Notes: generated by a model from the letters alone, not told the origin. A stretch of 64,000 nucleotides of DNA from Marisa cornuarietis (GCA_004794655.1 SMMW01000555.1:6295001-6359000), one strand, 5' to 3'. Positions 1 to 14,184 are shown, counted from the stretch's first letter. Numbers and translations are program-made.

Positions 1-643
1 TGTTAAAGTAAAAAATATAGACTTACTTTTTTATTTTTGCTTTTTAGAATTTGCTTTTTATTTTGAAAGTTTGTTCATGAATACAACAATCGGTGTATCT
101 TTTTTTCTTATTTTTTTCTGCGTTTTTATTTTCCGGGAAAATTTCCTGACACTGGCTTAATAAACTGCACAAATTTATGAGAAATTCATTTATTATGACG
201 TACTAAAATGATTTATAAATAAACTGCCACAAATTTATTGTTTTCTTAGAAGTTATGTTTGATAGTTGCAAATCTAAAAATTGATTCGCAGAGTGGTGAG
301 TTCCATTTTTACATTTTACCACAACACTGTTCAGCAGAATTTAACAGTTTTCAGAGCTAAAGTTTTTCATTCCCTTCCCCCCCCCCCCAGTGGATGAACC
401 GCGAGCGCTAGGGATAAGCTTGTGATATCTCACAGTGTGAACCCTCGTCCAAGTAAGAGAAGAATAAACATTGATTAAGTGCTTAAATAGAAATAACTCA
501 TGTCAGAATATTCCCCGTGGATTACAAAAACCTTTTAAAGCGAGTCGACGGACGAGATCACCCTTTACAAGGGACTAAAAAGAAACAGCGAAACACTGAC
601 GCCTTGGGGGCGATCAGGTTAATGAACGCCGTTTTCGTTCTTC

Positions 644-786
<143 letters not shown>

Positions 787-3700
787 AAAATTCAATTTAT
801 CTCGCAATAAGTTGGGGATATATCATCTTAGACTTTGTTGTAAAATTGCCACTTTGTGGGCCTATTATATTTTCGATTTTTCTACACTCATGCAGATGAA
901 GCAGCACTATCTTTCTGTTAAAAGTATAAACAGATTTATTACATCAATAACAATTTTTTTATTATACTATTAAGGGAAGGCTATTTCATAAAATAATAAA
1001 GAAATTTAAAGATGTATATATAAGAACATTTTAGAGACATTTGGTTATTTTGTTATCTTATTTGTTCAGTTTACAGAACGTTAAGAAATTATTAATCACT
1101 AATTTAGCTAAACAATATATTTGTCTGTTTTTTATCTATCGTCGTATGTTTGCATCCATGCTTGAGAGAGCGTGAATAAGTAAGAAAAAGGATTGACTTG
1201 GTAAGAGAGAGAGAGAGCGAAAGATAACGATCGTGCTGAGGGGGAAAATGTTGGTAAGGTAAGTGTTGGGAAGCATTTCAGAAAACTGTAAACTTTCCAA
1301 CAGATGAAGACTTCACACGAAGCCTCTTTTGCCGTCACTTGAAGACAAGCGCAAAGCTGAGGCTCGAAAGACGAGTTTAAACAAGCAGCACGGACACACA
1401 CACACATGGTGATCACCTGGACGGCAGAAGTGGATTCCAAGAACGGAAGCACCAAAGAACAGAAAATGCTTTTCCCCCTGCTTCTCTCCCCCATCCAAAG
1501 AGAGTGTTGCAGGAGGCGGATTCAACACCTTGTCTATGGATGCTACGGATTGCTGAAACTGTTTTTCTAAATCCTGTGGGACTTCAATAAGTCTTCTGTT
1601 TAAATGAAGCCAAACTTCTGGCACTCTTCTCTCAAAATGCGGTCTTCGCCTCAGAATTGTGTTATATTATATATAAATATATATATATATATATCTGCGG
1701 AATATTTGTATTGCAACTGAGCCCTGACAATGTCGGAAGCATTACATGGCGACTAATCAAAGTCGATTTTCGCTACACTTTTTCGATGAATTGAAACCCC
1801 TCTCTTTTTTATCAGAATCTCGCGCGCTCTGTCTGGACGAAGCTGTCCTGCTTGCTTCCCATTTCTCTCGCACAAATCTTTCGCCGAGGAATTTCAATCA
1901 GGTCGACCAATAGGCCCGCTTTGCGTCTGGAGAGAAACAGGCATGTTTGATAAAGATTTCTTGTAAAACGGCCGGAGCGATTTTATTAAGCCGGTCGTTT
2001 GTCAGCTGCGCAAATGGTAGCGAAAGTACCCCCTTTCCCTCCCTGACCCGCTCCCGGCTCGCCACCCATCGCCTGGTGGAGAAACTTTGGCCGCGTCCGT
2101 CTTCAATGGTCGCCCATTTCTTCTCGCAAAATTGCGGGACGTCTCGCTCGCGTCTCCTAGCGGCCCTTCAGCCAATCTCCACAAGCTCGCTCATCGAGCC
2201 AGACAGGTGCAGAATGATGCGCAAATAACGAGAGTTGTCAACCCTGCGCAGTTTTGTGTTCATGTGAAGAATGATTTCAGGCGCGTTCGGTGTAATGGGC
2301 GCACTTGGCGTGCCAGATCACCCGCTCAGGAACGAGATATGCGACATTTCGTGGTGACGATGGTAAAAAGACCGAAGGAGATAAATCGAATTAGACAATT
2401 TGTACCAAGCCCGCTGTTTTTCTTACAAGAAACCTTGGTGCGTGAAGGGTTTTGAATTACTAAATACAATAGAATCAAAAGTGTAATATTCTATACCCTT
2501 TTTCGGGTACAGGCATTGAAATATGTCTTGCAAAGGACAGACAGAGTAAAATTGAAATGTATTTACAATATGCGCATGTAAACAAATTCGTATCATGTTT
2601 CCTTATTGACCTTCATTTACGATTTTCCAAAACAAAGTCCCATGGTTCTCATGGTTACAGGGAAAATTGCACACACTAAATAATACATACACAAGTATAC
2701 AGGGTAAGTATATTTATCGTCACTGACGAAATCTAAGCGCTATATGTTTCAAAGTGAATGTAGAAAATGACAAATAACCCTACAGTCTGTGATGATCTAC
2801 TGTTTCACCCTGTCAGACTGTGAAGAAAAGCATGATTACTATAAACACATCACAAAAAGGAAAAAAAAAAACTCCGTTCGCCTCATTTTAACAATCAAAA
2901 AGTGGTGTCACCTAAACATATTCCATTACAAGTGTCGCAGAAATCTAGTATCAAGCGATCTTTTTTCAAGCTTTTGTTCTTCCTTAATGGTAAATGTGGG
3001 AACGCAGAGCAAAATTCGAAATGAGTAATCCAGTATTACTGACCTTTTATACAAAACGGGATTTGGTAGCCGCCGACCCATAAGGCCTGAAATTAGGTTC
3101 AAGATGGGGCTTGCATGAACAAAGTCTATTATGACATATTTCACAAACACATTTATATGCATGTTAACCGATGGTGATGATTGGGTCTCTCATGCTTTCT
3201 TTTAATGTAATCTTTATGTATGGGATTACATAAGGTTTAACATGAATGATAGACTGGGAATCTTATGAAATGATGATGCAGGGTGCACGTATTGTGGTTG
3301 ACACGAGATTCTGTCCATACATTGCTGCCCATGCCACGTGGGTCATTAAATATTTCATATAAATGCCTCACTACAAATTCAGCGATGTATTTGCAAGATT
3401 TTTTATATTTTAAATTGTGCTGACCTTCTTTCTCCTCTTTCTCTATCCCTAGGCTTCATTTCTCACTCTCTCTCTTTCTCTCTCTTTCTCGCTATCCTCA
3501 AGCAAAAGAATTGTATCGATCCTATAAACATCTCTCAGTGTGTGCATAAAAACCATACAATACAACAATGTAATGGATTAGCCAGTATACTTTCCCTATA
3601 ACTGCTGATCGAAGACCCATCAGGTCAAAGTATTATGGTAGAATCTTGAGACTCAAAAGTGTAGCAGCTGATTGAATTCAGAGAATTGAAAAGGATAGAG

Positions 3701-6700
3701 AAAAAGCTTTTGGTGGTCACGAACCTGAAAGAAGGCGAGTAGCGTCTCGACGCTAAGTCGAGGGAGGGAGAGGAAAATCGTGGGAAGTGTTCGAAAATTC
3801 TCTCTGTTTGCAGTCTGGTTTCTCAAATCTCGACCCAAACGAGACTTCGGAGACGGCTGTCTCTTAAAAGCTGGATTTGTCCTGGATCGGTCGATCTTAA
3901 GGAGCATCCACACGCCAGTTTGGAAATGAAAAGTCTACAGGTTTCAGACAGATCATTTCTACGTCCCTGGACGTGTCTCTCTTTTGCATCACGTGCTGTT
4001 CGGAGATCCGATTACCGAACGCGTCGTTTGCTAAAAATATATCATTGCTGGTTTTCATAAGAGAGAACACGTTCGATTAAGCTTTCTGTAGTGCAAGAGC
4101 TGCTGGGAGGAGTAGTTCGTCTAGACAAGCAGCATACTTTGCAATGTTCCCTGTCTTTCCTGCCCTAGAACCAACCATGCCAGCTCGGCCAACTGACCGC
4201 TCAAGCACCCAAACATTCAAGCCATCCAAACCAACCAAAACGTCGAATGAGAAGGGGATTAAATAGAGCTTTTATTTTAAGAAACTGGAAATAGTTTGCG
4301 CATTTGTATTCATCAATGCAGGTATGTGTTAGCATTTACAAACGCGTGCACCTGTGTTTAGTACCCAACAACTTGCATGGGTGATGGAAGCCATTTGGAA
4401 GGATTGCCAACCTCCAAAATATCAGAATGTAAAAAAATCTTTTTGTCAATGGCGTGGTATGATAAGGTAGGATCACGGCCACGATATACTCCGATACTTA
4501 AAGAGGACACCTTTTCTATTCGTTGATATTTAATGACAGCACCTTTTCAACATACTTTACATGGCAGGGAAGCAAAGGAATGACATCATAAACTACAAAC
4601 GTGTGCCTGTAACTAATGCTGTGGCAAGGTGTCACTCTCAGCTTGCGTTAGTTTTCGTTATATTTTATCGTCAACCCCATTACCGAAGGCACCGTTAGAA
4701 TGTATCATTCTCGGCAGGGACGAAGAGGATTACTGTCACACTTCATGTGCTCGAGAGATCCGTGAAGACAGCTGTGTCTGGATCACGTAACCAGACGTTC
4801 TGCAATCACGTAGACGTAGCAGACCAGACGCCCAAAATTACTCAGCGGCTTATCCACCAGGAACAAGAGTGACAAGGCGGTTGGAAGGTCACGCCGAGTC
4901 GGGGGCAGACAATCGACAAAAAAAGACGTAGGGCACGCTTGGTCCGGAGGCGGACCGCCGTGGTCACAATCTGGCCATGGAGGGAGAGGACGTGGCGGAG
5001 GACGAGGGGGCAGCTAGAGAATGCCAGACAGCTATCCGTCTACGATGTGGTTACAGTTACTACTGCATCGAGCGCCAACGGGTCTCCGTGCAAGTGAGGT
5101 CTTTTCGCTCCCTGTCTGAGCGATGATGATTAAACTTGGCTTCAGGGGATCCGCTTGGGAAGTCATACTGTTAGAAATGCCGTTTTCGCGTTTCTAGACT
5201 GTGACGAAAGGAAATAGTGCGTCACGCATGCGCAGTGGGAAAAAATATCGTTTCGGCGTAGACGTCGTTGTCGTACTAGACTTTACAACCCTTGGGTCAT
5301 GATTATCCGCTATGTTGTGCGGGTTAATGTCCTGTAATCTGTGACTGGGAAAGGGAAAGAGAGAGAGAAAGATCAGAATAGCGTACAGACAGACGCACAC
5401 GCGCATGCACGCACAGAGAGGAAGAAAAGAAAACAATGAGAGCCAACAGTATTACCATGCTAAAGAAGTCTTTACTTCAATGACAAATCAGTAGCAGAGA
5501 ATTAATGAAAATACTAGGGTTTTTTTTCGAAAGAAAAACCGAAGGACCTATACATATTATTACGGCTGAGTTTAAATTATACAAAACTATTAACGAAGTT
5601 GAATATTTCAGCTGTGGAAGAGATCAACACTTTCGCGACATTAGACATTAGATGCACGTGCGTATTGCAGGAGGTGGCTAGAAAGATAAGGTCATTAGAA
5701 GATGGCTGTAGATGTAGTCTAAAGACATGACACTCAACTATTCTCGCTGACGCTCAGGATGCATTTTACGCTAGAGTGAATCTTAGTTCAGTGCTTATCG
5801 AAGTCTAGACATTGTCAGAAAGATATTAAGTTGCCTACTTATTGGCCACATTATTGTTTTCTTTCGATCGTCATCATTGCATTAATCTTTCCATTCTATC
5901 TAAACAAGAAAGAATCAAACTTGAGTTCCTTTAACTGCTCAGTACCTTCTGCCATACAATTTTCTATCGTGTCATTCGTGAAATCAAAAATCTTTACCAG
6001 TTCTTCTCATGGAAAAACTTGAGCGACTTTTGTAACAATACAAAACAAGTCAATGTAAGCGAAAACAGAGCTTATCAAGGACGATAACGGATGCTACTTT
6101 GAAGGGTATGAGGAGATGGGGAGCCTTGGACTTTGAAATGCCAAACTTTTCAGATGTCTAGACGTTGATCGTTTTAGTCTCAGCATCGTGTTCTCGGTCT
6201 CAAAATGTCAAGAAAGCGAAACGAAGAAACCGCCTTCTTAGATTCTCTTCTGGTCCCGTTTTGCTGTAACTCGAGCTCACCCACAGGAGATGGGCGTGGG
6301 ACAAAATAAATTTCAGATTTAGCAAGAGGGAGGAGGTGTGATGTAGAGAGGGAATGAAGGAGGAATAGGCAAAAGAGACAATCTTTGGCGACAGAATAAA
6401 GACAGCTGCTGCAAGGAATAAAGATCCGATCCAGAGACAGTAAGGGAATCAAGATAAGAAGACACACCCAGACACAGGGATGCCAAGTCAGCACGCTCCT
6501 AAGGTACACCACAAGACAGGAAAGCAAAGAGATCAAGGGAACGAGACACCGAACGACAGGACAGGAAAAGGACACGCCAAGAGACAGGAAAGTTAATGGA
6601 TCGAGGGCAAGACATATCCGGCGACATGAAACCATTACTATTGTGTTCACAACGCTTTGATAAAACCAACTTGATAAATATCGCATGCATATTATCTCTG

Positions 6701-8843
6701 ACGGCGGCGGTGGGCCCTCGCTGGATCTCGGCGGGTGGTTTGAGATGGGGTAGAGGGGATCGGAGGCCGTCGACTACACCACTGTTACAAGCTATGACAC
6801 GAAGCATCAATCACTACCGAGGGTCGGATGTTTCTGCTGACGCCATTAATGCGTGATGATACGCTTTTGATTTGACGATTTTGCCAGCGAAGGACGGCAG
6901 GGGAATGGGGTGGCTGCAGGAAGTGTCGCGTCCAGCGCGGTCCGTAATCTTCATCTGCGCGGCGGAAGACAGCCTGAACGGCGGACCGGGGACTGTTTTA
7001 TTTTGGGAGGAGGAGAAGACGGAAGCGTGGGAAGGACTGGAGAGACGGTGTGTACAGCGCACGATGAGTTCGACAAAGGGCGTGCCGATGATCGTCCCTG
7101 ATAACGTCTCCCTCTGCGTCAAAGTGCGATACCATTAGTCGCCGTGATGATGCGCTACTTCGCATTACGGATAGCGGGCACTTGGCAGCATCGAACGATG
7201 TCTGGCTTTTTTGTTTTGCTTGCATATCACACTTTAACGGTTCCTTATGTCTTTTGCCACAATTCCCTTGTGTCTAGCATTATCTTTGCATGTTTTTTCT
7301 TGGTCTTGCCTGAAACAATATCTATTCTTTCACGGCACTTTACCTTTTTCGTTCTTAGAGTGACATATCCTTTTCCTACACTTTGCAGCGTCTGTGCTTT
7401 TTGCCAATAGTAGGAGAAATCTTTCAATGACAGTTTTATATGCTAGTCACCTCAGCGTGACCTATCATGTCTTCCTCGAAAGTCTGGCATGCCCTTCGCT
7501 AACATCCTAGAATGTCCTGAATCAAAGTGATTTAATAGAAATGCTCTTTGAATGACACTGGATCTTTTTAGGAATATGCGGTGTTGTACAAAACTGCTGG
7601 ATGAAAGACTTTCAATTTCTCGTTGGTCTAAAAACATTTATACGCAAGCCAGTGAATATTCTTGATGTATCTCTGCCGTCTGGAGTGAGTCAACACCCTA
7701 GAATATCAATATTTGCCAGTTAATCAACTTTACATTCGTATTTCTTTATTGTGGTAAGCTTCTGTGCTTTTATTATGCAACATTTTAACCCAGTGACTAA
7801 CAATAACTGACTCATACACAAACACACATTCTAACTCAATCCCACTTACTATGAGAGTGCTTGTACGCCTGTCTACATATTGGAATGTCAATGCGTGCGT
7901 AGGTGTGAGTTCGCGACAGAGAGCAAGCCAACAACAAAGCTTACAGTCAGATTGACAAATCGAGATAAAAAAAGATCTGAATTTCCAAGCCGCTCAACAT
8001 GTTTTCATGTCTTATCATGACCCGTGATTGACGGGGCACTAAATTTGCTTCTTTGTCCAAGAGAGGTTTACGAGGTGGCTATCTTGTCATTATCCATCCT
8101 GTGTCCTCGTATGTTTGCCTTTGAAAGAACAGCACTCGAACCCTCGTAGCCGCGCTCTTTTTAACAAGATTTTTTTTCTTTTGTGCCAGCACCTTTATAT
8201 TGAGAGTTCATGCCGCCACAAAGATCTAGGACTTAAATTTTGTGGAGCCATTGTGTTGTTGTAGGAGTGGCGACAAAAGCGCCACAGCCAACAGCGAGCA
8301 GGCGCTGAATTTCAGGCAAGACAACTCCTATAAGATTAATCGCTAAGCCTTGTTTCCACAAGGGGGGAACGTGTGCTTGCTCACGGAACTACAACAAAAG
8401 AGGTCGCAGAGTGCAGAGGATTTAATCGCCAATATGCCTCCCGAGCACGAGTCTCTTTTATCACTCAGTCCTGGGACGACGCAGTTTTGACCGAGACTTG
8501 GAGGTGAGGGCGAGGTAGAGGGAAAATATTGCAAGAGACTGATCCCTGTGGAGCCGGTGGTAGAGTTAGTACTCGTTGTGTTAGGGCTATAGAGGTAATA
8601 GTAGTAATAATGGTATTAAGCAGTGTGTGGAATGTTTTGATGATCGTCGATTAACGAGGCACTTATTTAACCATGTTAAAAGTAGAGTTTAAAATGCACT
8701 TCTCCTTAGTTCTGTTTATAATCGACTTTGATCGACGATCCCCCAGGACTGGGTTTAGACCGAGAAGGATCGCTCAATCAAGATAAGGCTTATTGTTGAG
8801 CTCCCTTATTTCTTAGGGGCGTGTCTATTTCTGGTCAGGGACA

Positions 8844-8846
<3 letters not shown>
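787..8846. other. Non-coding stretch with GC-rich, CpG-containing patches
   Basis: No exon can be supported apart from the doubtful minus-strand frame at 1313-1624. A TA repeat lies at about 1665-1695. GC-richer, CpG-containing patches are at about 1800-2400, 3700-4070, 4680-5130 and 6690-7130; these could be regulatory or old coding remnants. At 4977 an ATG in a good context (GGCCATGG) opens only about 50 codons without a signal peptide. Confidence 0.6.
1313..1624 (-). other. Minus-strand open frame of unknown origin
   Basis: The first half reads like protein (short blocks PEVWLHLNRRL, VPQDLEKQFQQS, SIDKVLNPPP) with balanced composition and no microsatellite bias; the second half looks non-coding. 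There is no ATG at its start, and the upstream sequence soon hits a stop and a TA repeat. It could be a degraded exon or transposon fragment, or chance. A donor-like site (GACAAG|GTGTTG) lies inside. No family is recognised. Confidence 0.2.

Positions 8847-8905
<59 letters not shown>
8847..8905. repeat. (GT)n microsatellite
   Basis: About 29 uninterrupted GT units. A shorter GT/GA tract follows at about 8990-9028. Confidence 0.98.
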
Positions 8906-8907
<2 letters not shown>

Positions 8908-10160
8908 TGAAAAAAATATTTTCTCCGATATTATCGATGGGATAGGCGGGTTCTACAACCTTGCCACATAAGAATAAAAAAAGCGAGAGTGTGTGTGTGA
9001 GAGAGAGAGAGAAAGGCCGCGCGAGAGAGACCAGACAGGTTTAATTTAAACTGTACAACTGCCAGAGAAAGTTAATAAATCAAGGAAGAGACACAAAGAC
9101 TGATGCACTCGACCGGTCTGTCGACCGGCCATCGACCGGCTTATCGACTACATATCACTGGGTACGATTCTGTCTGGAACACTTCTCTCTAACATGCTTG
9201 CATCGTAAATACAAAGACGAACGGATATGAAGAGAATCAGGTTACAGGTGGTGATGGCGCGTGCGATTTTCTTTTTTTTTTTTTTTGTCTTCACTAAGCG
9301 ACGGGGAAGTGGTGCATAACTCAGTCTAGCCTTAATAGCGTCTTGAATTTAACGACTGGGCCATAGATGTCGTCTTGCGTGTCGTGTCCATCTTTGAAGC
9401 GTCGGACAGTCTCTGGTCTCGACCGTTGGTCTGAAGGTGGAAATGGTACAAATATTGCATGATGTAGAACAATGCCGGCAGCAGTTCTTCCTGACAAACA
9501 CGCAGCCGTGTGGCTGCTGTCCGTTGACATCCCTGCTGTGCAGATGCGAGCTCATACAGAGAAGGATATGATGGGAGCTCGTAATCAGATTGGCGCGAGG
9601 TTCACTAGGCTACTACAATGGCCCCCCCACCCCCGGACACTGAGTCGTCTTCTTTACAACCCTCCTCATCTTCCAGTTCCCCTTCAGCCCCAGCCTCCCC
9701 ACCTCCGTCCACTTTAAAAAGGACGACGTTTTAGGTCAGACGTTTTCAATCATCTACTCAACCCACGCACAAAGGTCGGTCTGCAGACTAGGTGATGCAA
9801 AGAAAAAAGAAAACTTCGGAAAGCTTTGGAAATTGGAATAAAGCCAATAAGCAGACGCGCTAGCATGCATGCATCCACAGTGGTACCTACGCACGCACGC
9901 GCACCTGTAGCATTTTTTTTTTTTTTTGCAAACTTTACTTGACAACCTGCAAAACGTTCCTTTTTTATCCTCCGTATCCTGCACTTGACCACAGTATATA
10001 ACTTGCAATGTGTTTGGCATCTGAGACTCTAAGTTTGTTTAAATAAACATATGATTCGCATAAAGATCATTATTTTTGGACTAAAAGTGAAATAGTTCTT
10101 GACACAATCAATATTGACATAGATATCATCTTTCCTCTCATTGGTTATGTGTTTTTGCAA

Positions 10161-10161
<1 letters not shown>

Positions 10162-10200
<39 letters not shown>
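10162..10200. repeat. (CA)n microsatellite
   Basis: About 19 CA units. Confidence 0.98.
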
Positions 10201-10203
<3 letters not shown>

Positions 10204-10481
10204 TACGAAAAGCACAAACACGTGTATTTTATTCACATTCATTATTTTACTCTTATTTTCAGCAGGATCGTACTTGTTGTATCTACAACCTGTTTTTCAT
10301 GATTTAAAAATTCACTTTGGCTTGCAGTGATCTCCGTCTATAAGAAAGGTTTTTTTAACATAAATTTCTGCAATAAGAAGACTAAACACGTGTAGAGCAT
10401 GAAGTTGAAGGGAAAATTGATGTATTTCTTCCAACAGCGGGGAGTCTTCCCTGGGCAGGGAAATTGTTGCGGCGGCTGTGA

Positions 10482-10543
10482 TGGTAGTGGTGGTGGTGGT
10501 AGTGGTGGTAGTGGTGGTGGTGGTAGTGGTGGTGGTGGTGGTG
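10482..10543. repeat. Imperfect (GGT/AGT)n trinucleotide tract
   Basis: GGT units interspersed with AGT. The flanking open frame would encode only poly-Gly/Ser and has no splice or start support. Confidence 0.9.
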
Positions 10544-11684
10544 AAGAGTGCTGCTGCAGTTTTGATAATTCTCTGTTACCAGTCATAGGAAATATGTCTG
10601 CGCTGTCGAGTCCTTATTCTGGCCGAGATAATTCTCTGACAGTCTCCAGAGTAACCCGCCCGGTTTCATCGACCCCCGTCCAGATGCTTCGCCCGAAGGC
10701 TCTATAGTCAGACCCTGAAACATGACCAAATCATCCTCGTGCAAAGTGTCTCTTACTGACCTCTGCCTCGGTAGCCCCAGTGACGGCATCACTAATTAAT
10801 AAAGTATCTCAATAACGCCCAGAAACCCTCAGATTTCCGCAGTAACCCAGTCTATCTCCGCCACCGCTATCTAACAACCACAAGATTTACAGACGTATGC
10901 ACTCAAGGCATGAGCAATAAAACAGCTTTGATTTATTTCGTTGCTACAGATAGCTTTGTAAATGAAGGCGGGGAGGGGGGGGTGTCAATGCGCTGCTGGT
11001 AATATTATTTCTCTTCCCTGGCTATCGTCATTAATTAGTTGATTCGTTCATTTTACTGCATACAAGCGAGCAGCAGGGCCTTAGAATTTATCGCTGTGCG
11101 ATCGTAAATTATAGTTTCGTCTAGGGCCATTCGAAAACTTTATGGACTACGTACGACTGGGCTCCAGCAAGCCTGTGTTGTTTTCTAATCCCGGTCTTTA
11201 ATTTGTTTGCTACCTGCCCTTTAGTAATCCCCGTTGATAACTGCACTTAAATGCTTTCGACACGAATGCACGGTACTTTGCTCCTGCTCCGTGCCGACCA
11301 TCGTATTTTAAATTAGGATTTTTTTTTGCCTTTCGTTCTTGGATTTCCTTCTAACTGGTTGTTTACTAAGAGAACAGTTAGTAACTGATCACCTCACCCA
11401 CCGGATAAATCCTATGCGAGATTATAAAGATCTTGTTGCTCTTTGCGACTGGTTAGCGATGGATTGCATTGGTGTCTTAAATCTTTAAATATTTTTATTA
11501 ATTTAGGAATTATTGATTCGCACACTGCGCAGCTGAAGAAAGAAAGAGTTTAAAATAAATATTTGCGTAGACTTCTAATACACAACAAATACACAACAGT
11601 TTTCTGAAAAAAGACCTTTGTTGATGGAAGTCATACAAATACATAGTTTAGTTTGACATACCGTCTTGGTAAAATAATCAGCAA

Positions 11685-12140
11685 CTGTGAGGATGCTGGT
11701 ATGTGAGGATGTTGGTATGTGAGGATGTTGGGATGTGAGGGTTTTGTGATGTGAGGATGATGTGATATGAGGATGTAATATGAGGGTTTTGTGATGTGAA
11801 GATGCTGTGATATGAGGATGTAATATGAGGGTTTAGTGATGTGACGATGATGTCATTTAAGGATGTCATGTGAGGATTGTCATGCGAGGATGTTGTCATG
11901 AGAGGACTGTGATTTGAGGATGTTGTGAGGATGCTGTGATGTGAGGATGTTTTAATATGAGCGTTTTGTGATGTGAAGATGCTGTGATGTGAGGATGTAA
12001 TATGAGGGTTTTGTGATGCGAAGATGCTGTGATGTGAGGATGGTGTCATGTGAGGATGGTGTCATGTAAGGACTGTGATGTGAGAATTTGTTAGGATGAT
12101 GTAGTGTGTAGATGTTGTCATGTGAGGATGCTGTGATGTA
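11685..12140. repeat. Degenerate minisatellite, TGTGATGTGAGGATG-type units
   Basis: About 455 bp of imperfect short units built from GATG, TGTGA and GAGGATG, with higher-order blocks of about 50-60 bp (TAATATGAGGGTTTTGTGATG recurs). Open frames across it encode only Ser/His/Thr repeats. Confidence 0.93.
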
Positions 12141-13236
12141 CTAAGCGACACTCGGTTTCACATGCAGGGCAGATTTTTAAATAGTTAAGACTGGTTTTGT
12201 TTATTGAGCGATCTATGTTGTCAATACTGTTTGGTTATATTTCTGTCTCATTTGAGATCTTAATGTGAGTGAAATACATACATCATACAAACATACGATT
12301 GACATATTCATTTAAACATACGAGAATGCGGATAACCAAGATTGTTTCTGACCTACAAACCTTCTAACGTTTGTGACAGATTTTAGAAAATTTCCTATTA
12401 ACCCCATGCTCGCTATCGGTGAACTCAAGCTAATAAGCTTTGCAGTCCCGAATGAGCCTGCTACCTTTGAAATACTAAGCTAGCACACTGCATTCAACAG
12501 ACCGAAAATGCATGGTACATTCACCAGACAGGATGATGCTCGGGAGTCGTCTGCTGCCACACTCAGGACTAAGCTAATGGTACGTGATGGTGTGCGATAA
12601 GATATGAAGGTATGGAACATTTTTGTCAGCAAGGCCTATGGACGATGTCGGTGGCTAACATGTCAGAAGATCGAAGAAAAAAATGAAAGAGGCGAAAGCG
12701 AGACGGATATAAACTAGAATGCAATAAAGTTTATTTCCAATGTAAAGTCTATACAGATGGATATTTTGGCATTTCAAGGGCGAAATGGAAATGCCTAAAA
12801 TGGCAGTGTCTGTGATCGATGATTGGGCTCGTGAGGGGTCGATAGGGTGAGTGGTCTTCAGTCGCTCTAGGCTCCGTCCTCTTTTCAAACAAACTTTTGA
12901 ACAGCATAAAATGATCCAAACCAAAAGCGCTCTATCAGGAATCTCCTGTTTGATTTCAAGTATTATAAAAACGTAAATGCCTCTTGTTTAAATTAGTGTG
13001 CTTATTAATAGATTTTCATTCTAATCAAGCAGAATACATATAGTTAAAATAATTCAGCATCTGTACTAATTACATTGATCACTAGGGTGAGCACGTTTTA
13101 CTACGCGATCTAAATTGAACTTCTTTATGTTTCAGAAACAAAATACTCATTGCCTTATGGAAATATGGGAATTTGAACTTGCGAAATCGATATTTCTTCA
13201 AAATGTGTTAGTGGTAGTGAAGATGAAAATGACAAG
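12141..13236. other. Non-coding stretch
   Basis: AT-rich sequence in which I see no exon, RNA gene or recognisable element. Confidence 0.6.
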
Positions 13237-13800
13237 AAAGTAATGGAATCTGCCGCGCTAAACTTTCAGAAGAGACGTTAGTTTAGATTCCTGGGTTATT
13301 TGAAAACTCACTTTATCACAGCCTGCGTATGTTTCAAATTACAAGTTTGGAAAGTGCAGACCCATCCATCTGTTGAAATGAAAGCCTAACTTTAGAATGT
13401 ATGAGCCCTTATCCAAACTGTGACTTGCATACAATTCATAAACAAAAGTAAGAAACGATAAAAAAGTAATTGAAATCTGCAACACCCCAAAAGAACATGT
13501 TCAGCTCATGAACTAGTCTTCAACATCAGGTTTGCTAACAGTTCTGCTACACTCCATTAACACTAAAGTAGTTCGAGGGCTAGCCATATCTACAAAACTG
13601 CTCTATCACATTCTTCTGCTTTTATTTAAAGAAAGTAATTGAAGTCTTTGGGGCCATAAAAGACCCTGTGGTCATATGGCATTTTTCAGCTCACAAACAA
13701 GCTTACGGCATCTAATTGGCTGACACTCTTACTACTCTTCATTAAGAAATAAAGAAGTTTGAGATTTATCCCTGTCGACAAAACTGCTTTGTCAAATCCT
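13237..13800. repeat. Diverged tandem repeat, two to three copies of about 170-230 bp
   Basis: AAAGTAATTGAAATCT (13463) recurs as AAAGTAATTGAAGTCT (13632) and, less well, at 13237. The downstream marker ACAAAACTGCT (13592) recurs at 13778, and each copy has a CAGCTCA block. The copies differ by many substitutions and small indels, so the duplication is old. Confidence 0.6.
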
Positions 13801-14016
13801 TTTGGTGAATATCATATTATATGAAGGAGAAAGGAACAGTGATAACCAGTATGAAGAGAAAATACAGAGAATACGAGGAGATCAAAAAAAAAAAAAAAGC
13901 TGATTGAATAAGAAGAAAAGTTAAGCCACGTTATAGAAAGCGATTCGTAAAAGTATGACAAATGTCGTTATTGGGAATACATAAACTAGCTCCAGAGAGA
14001 GGTCTGTATCTATAAG

Positions 14017-14184
<168 letters not shown>

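Larger units (their letters stand above)
8906..11684. other. Non-coding stretch
   Basis: No supported gene. It holds a cluster of TCGACCGG motifs (9109-9148), a poly-T at about 9270, a (CA)n tract at 10162-10200 and a GGT-rich trinucleotide tract at 10482-10543. Confidence 0.6.

Noticed and set aside
7144..7410. Hydrophobic open frame that could be a signal peptide or membrane protein
   Set aside because: AT-rich, no phase-1 donor after the hydrophobic start and no homology recognised.
10399..10707. Gly/Ser-rich open frame
   Set aside because: Produced by the GGT/AGT trinucleotide tract; the flanks have no coding character.
11678..12049. Ser/His/Thr-repeat open frame on the minus strand
   Set aside because: Artefact of the minisatellite at 11685-12140.
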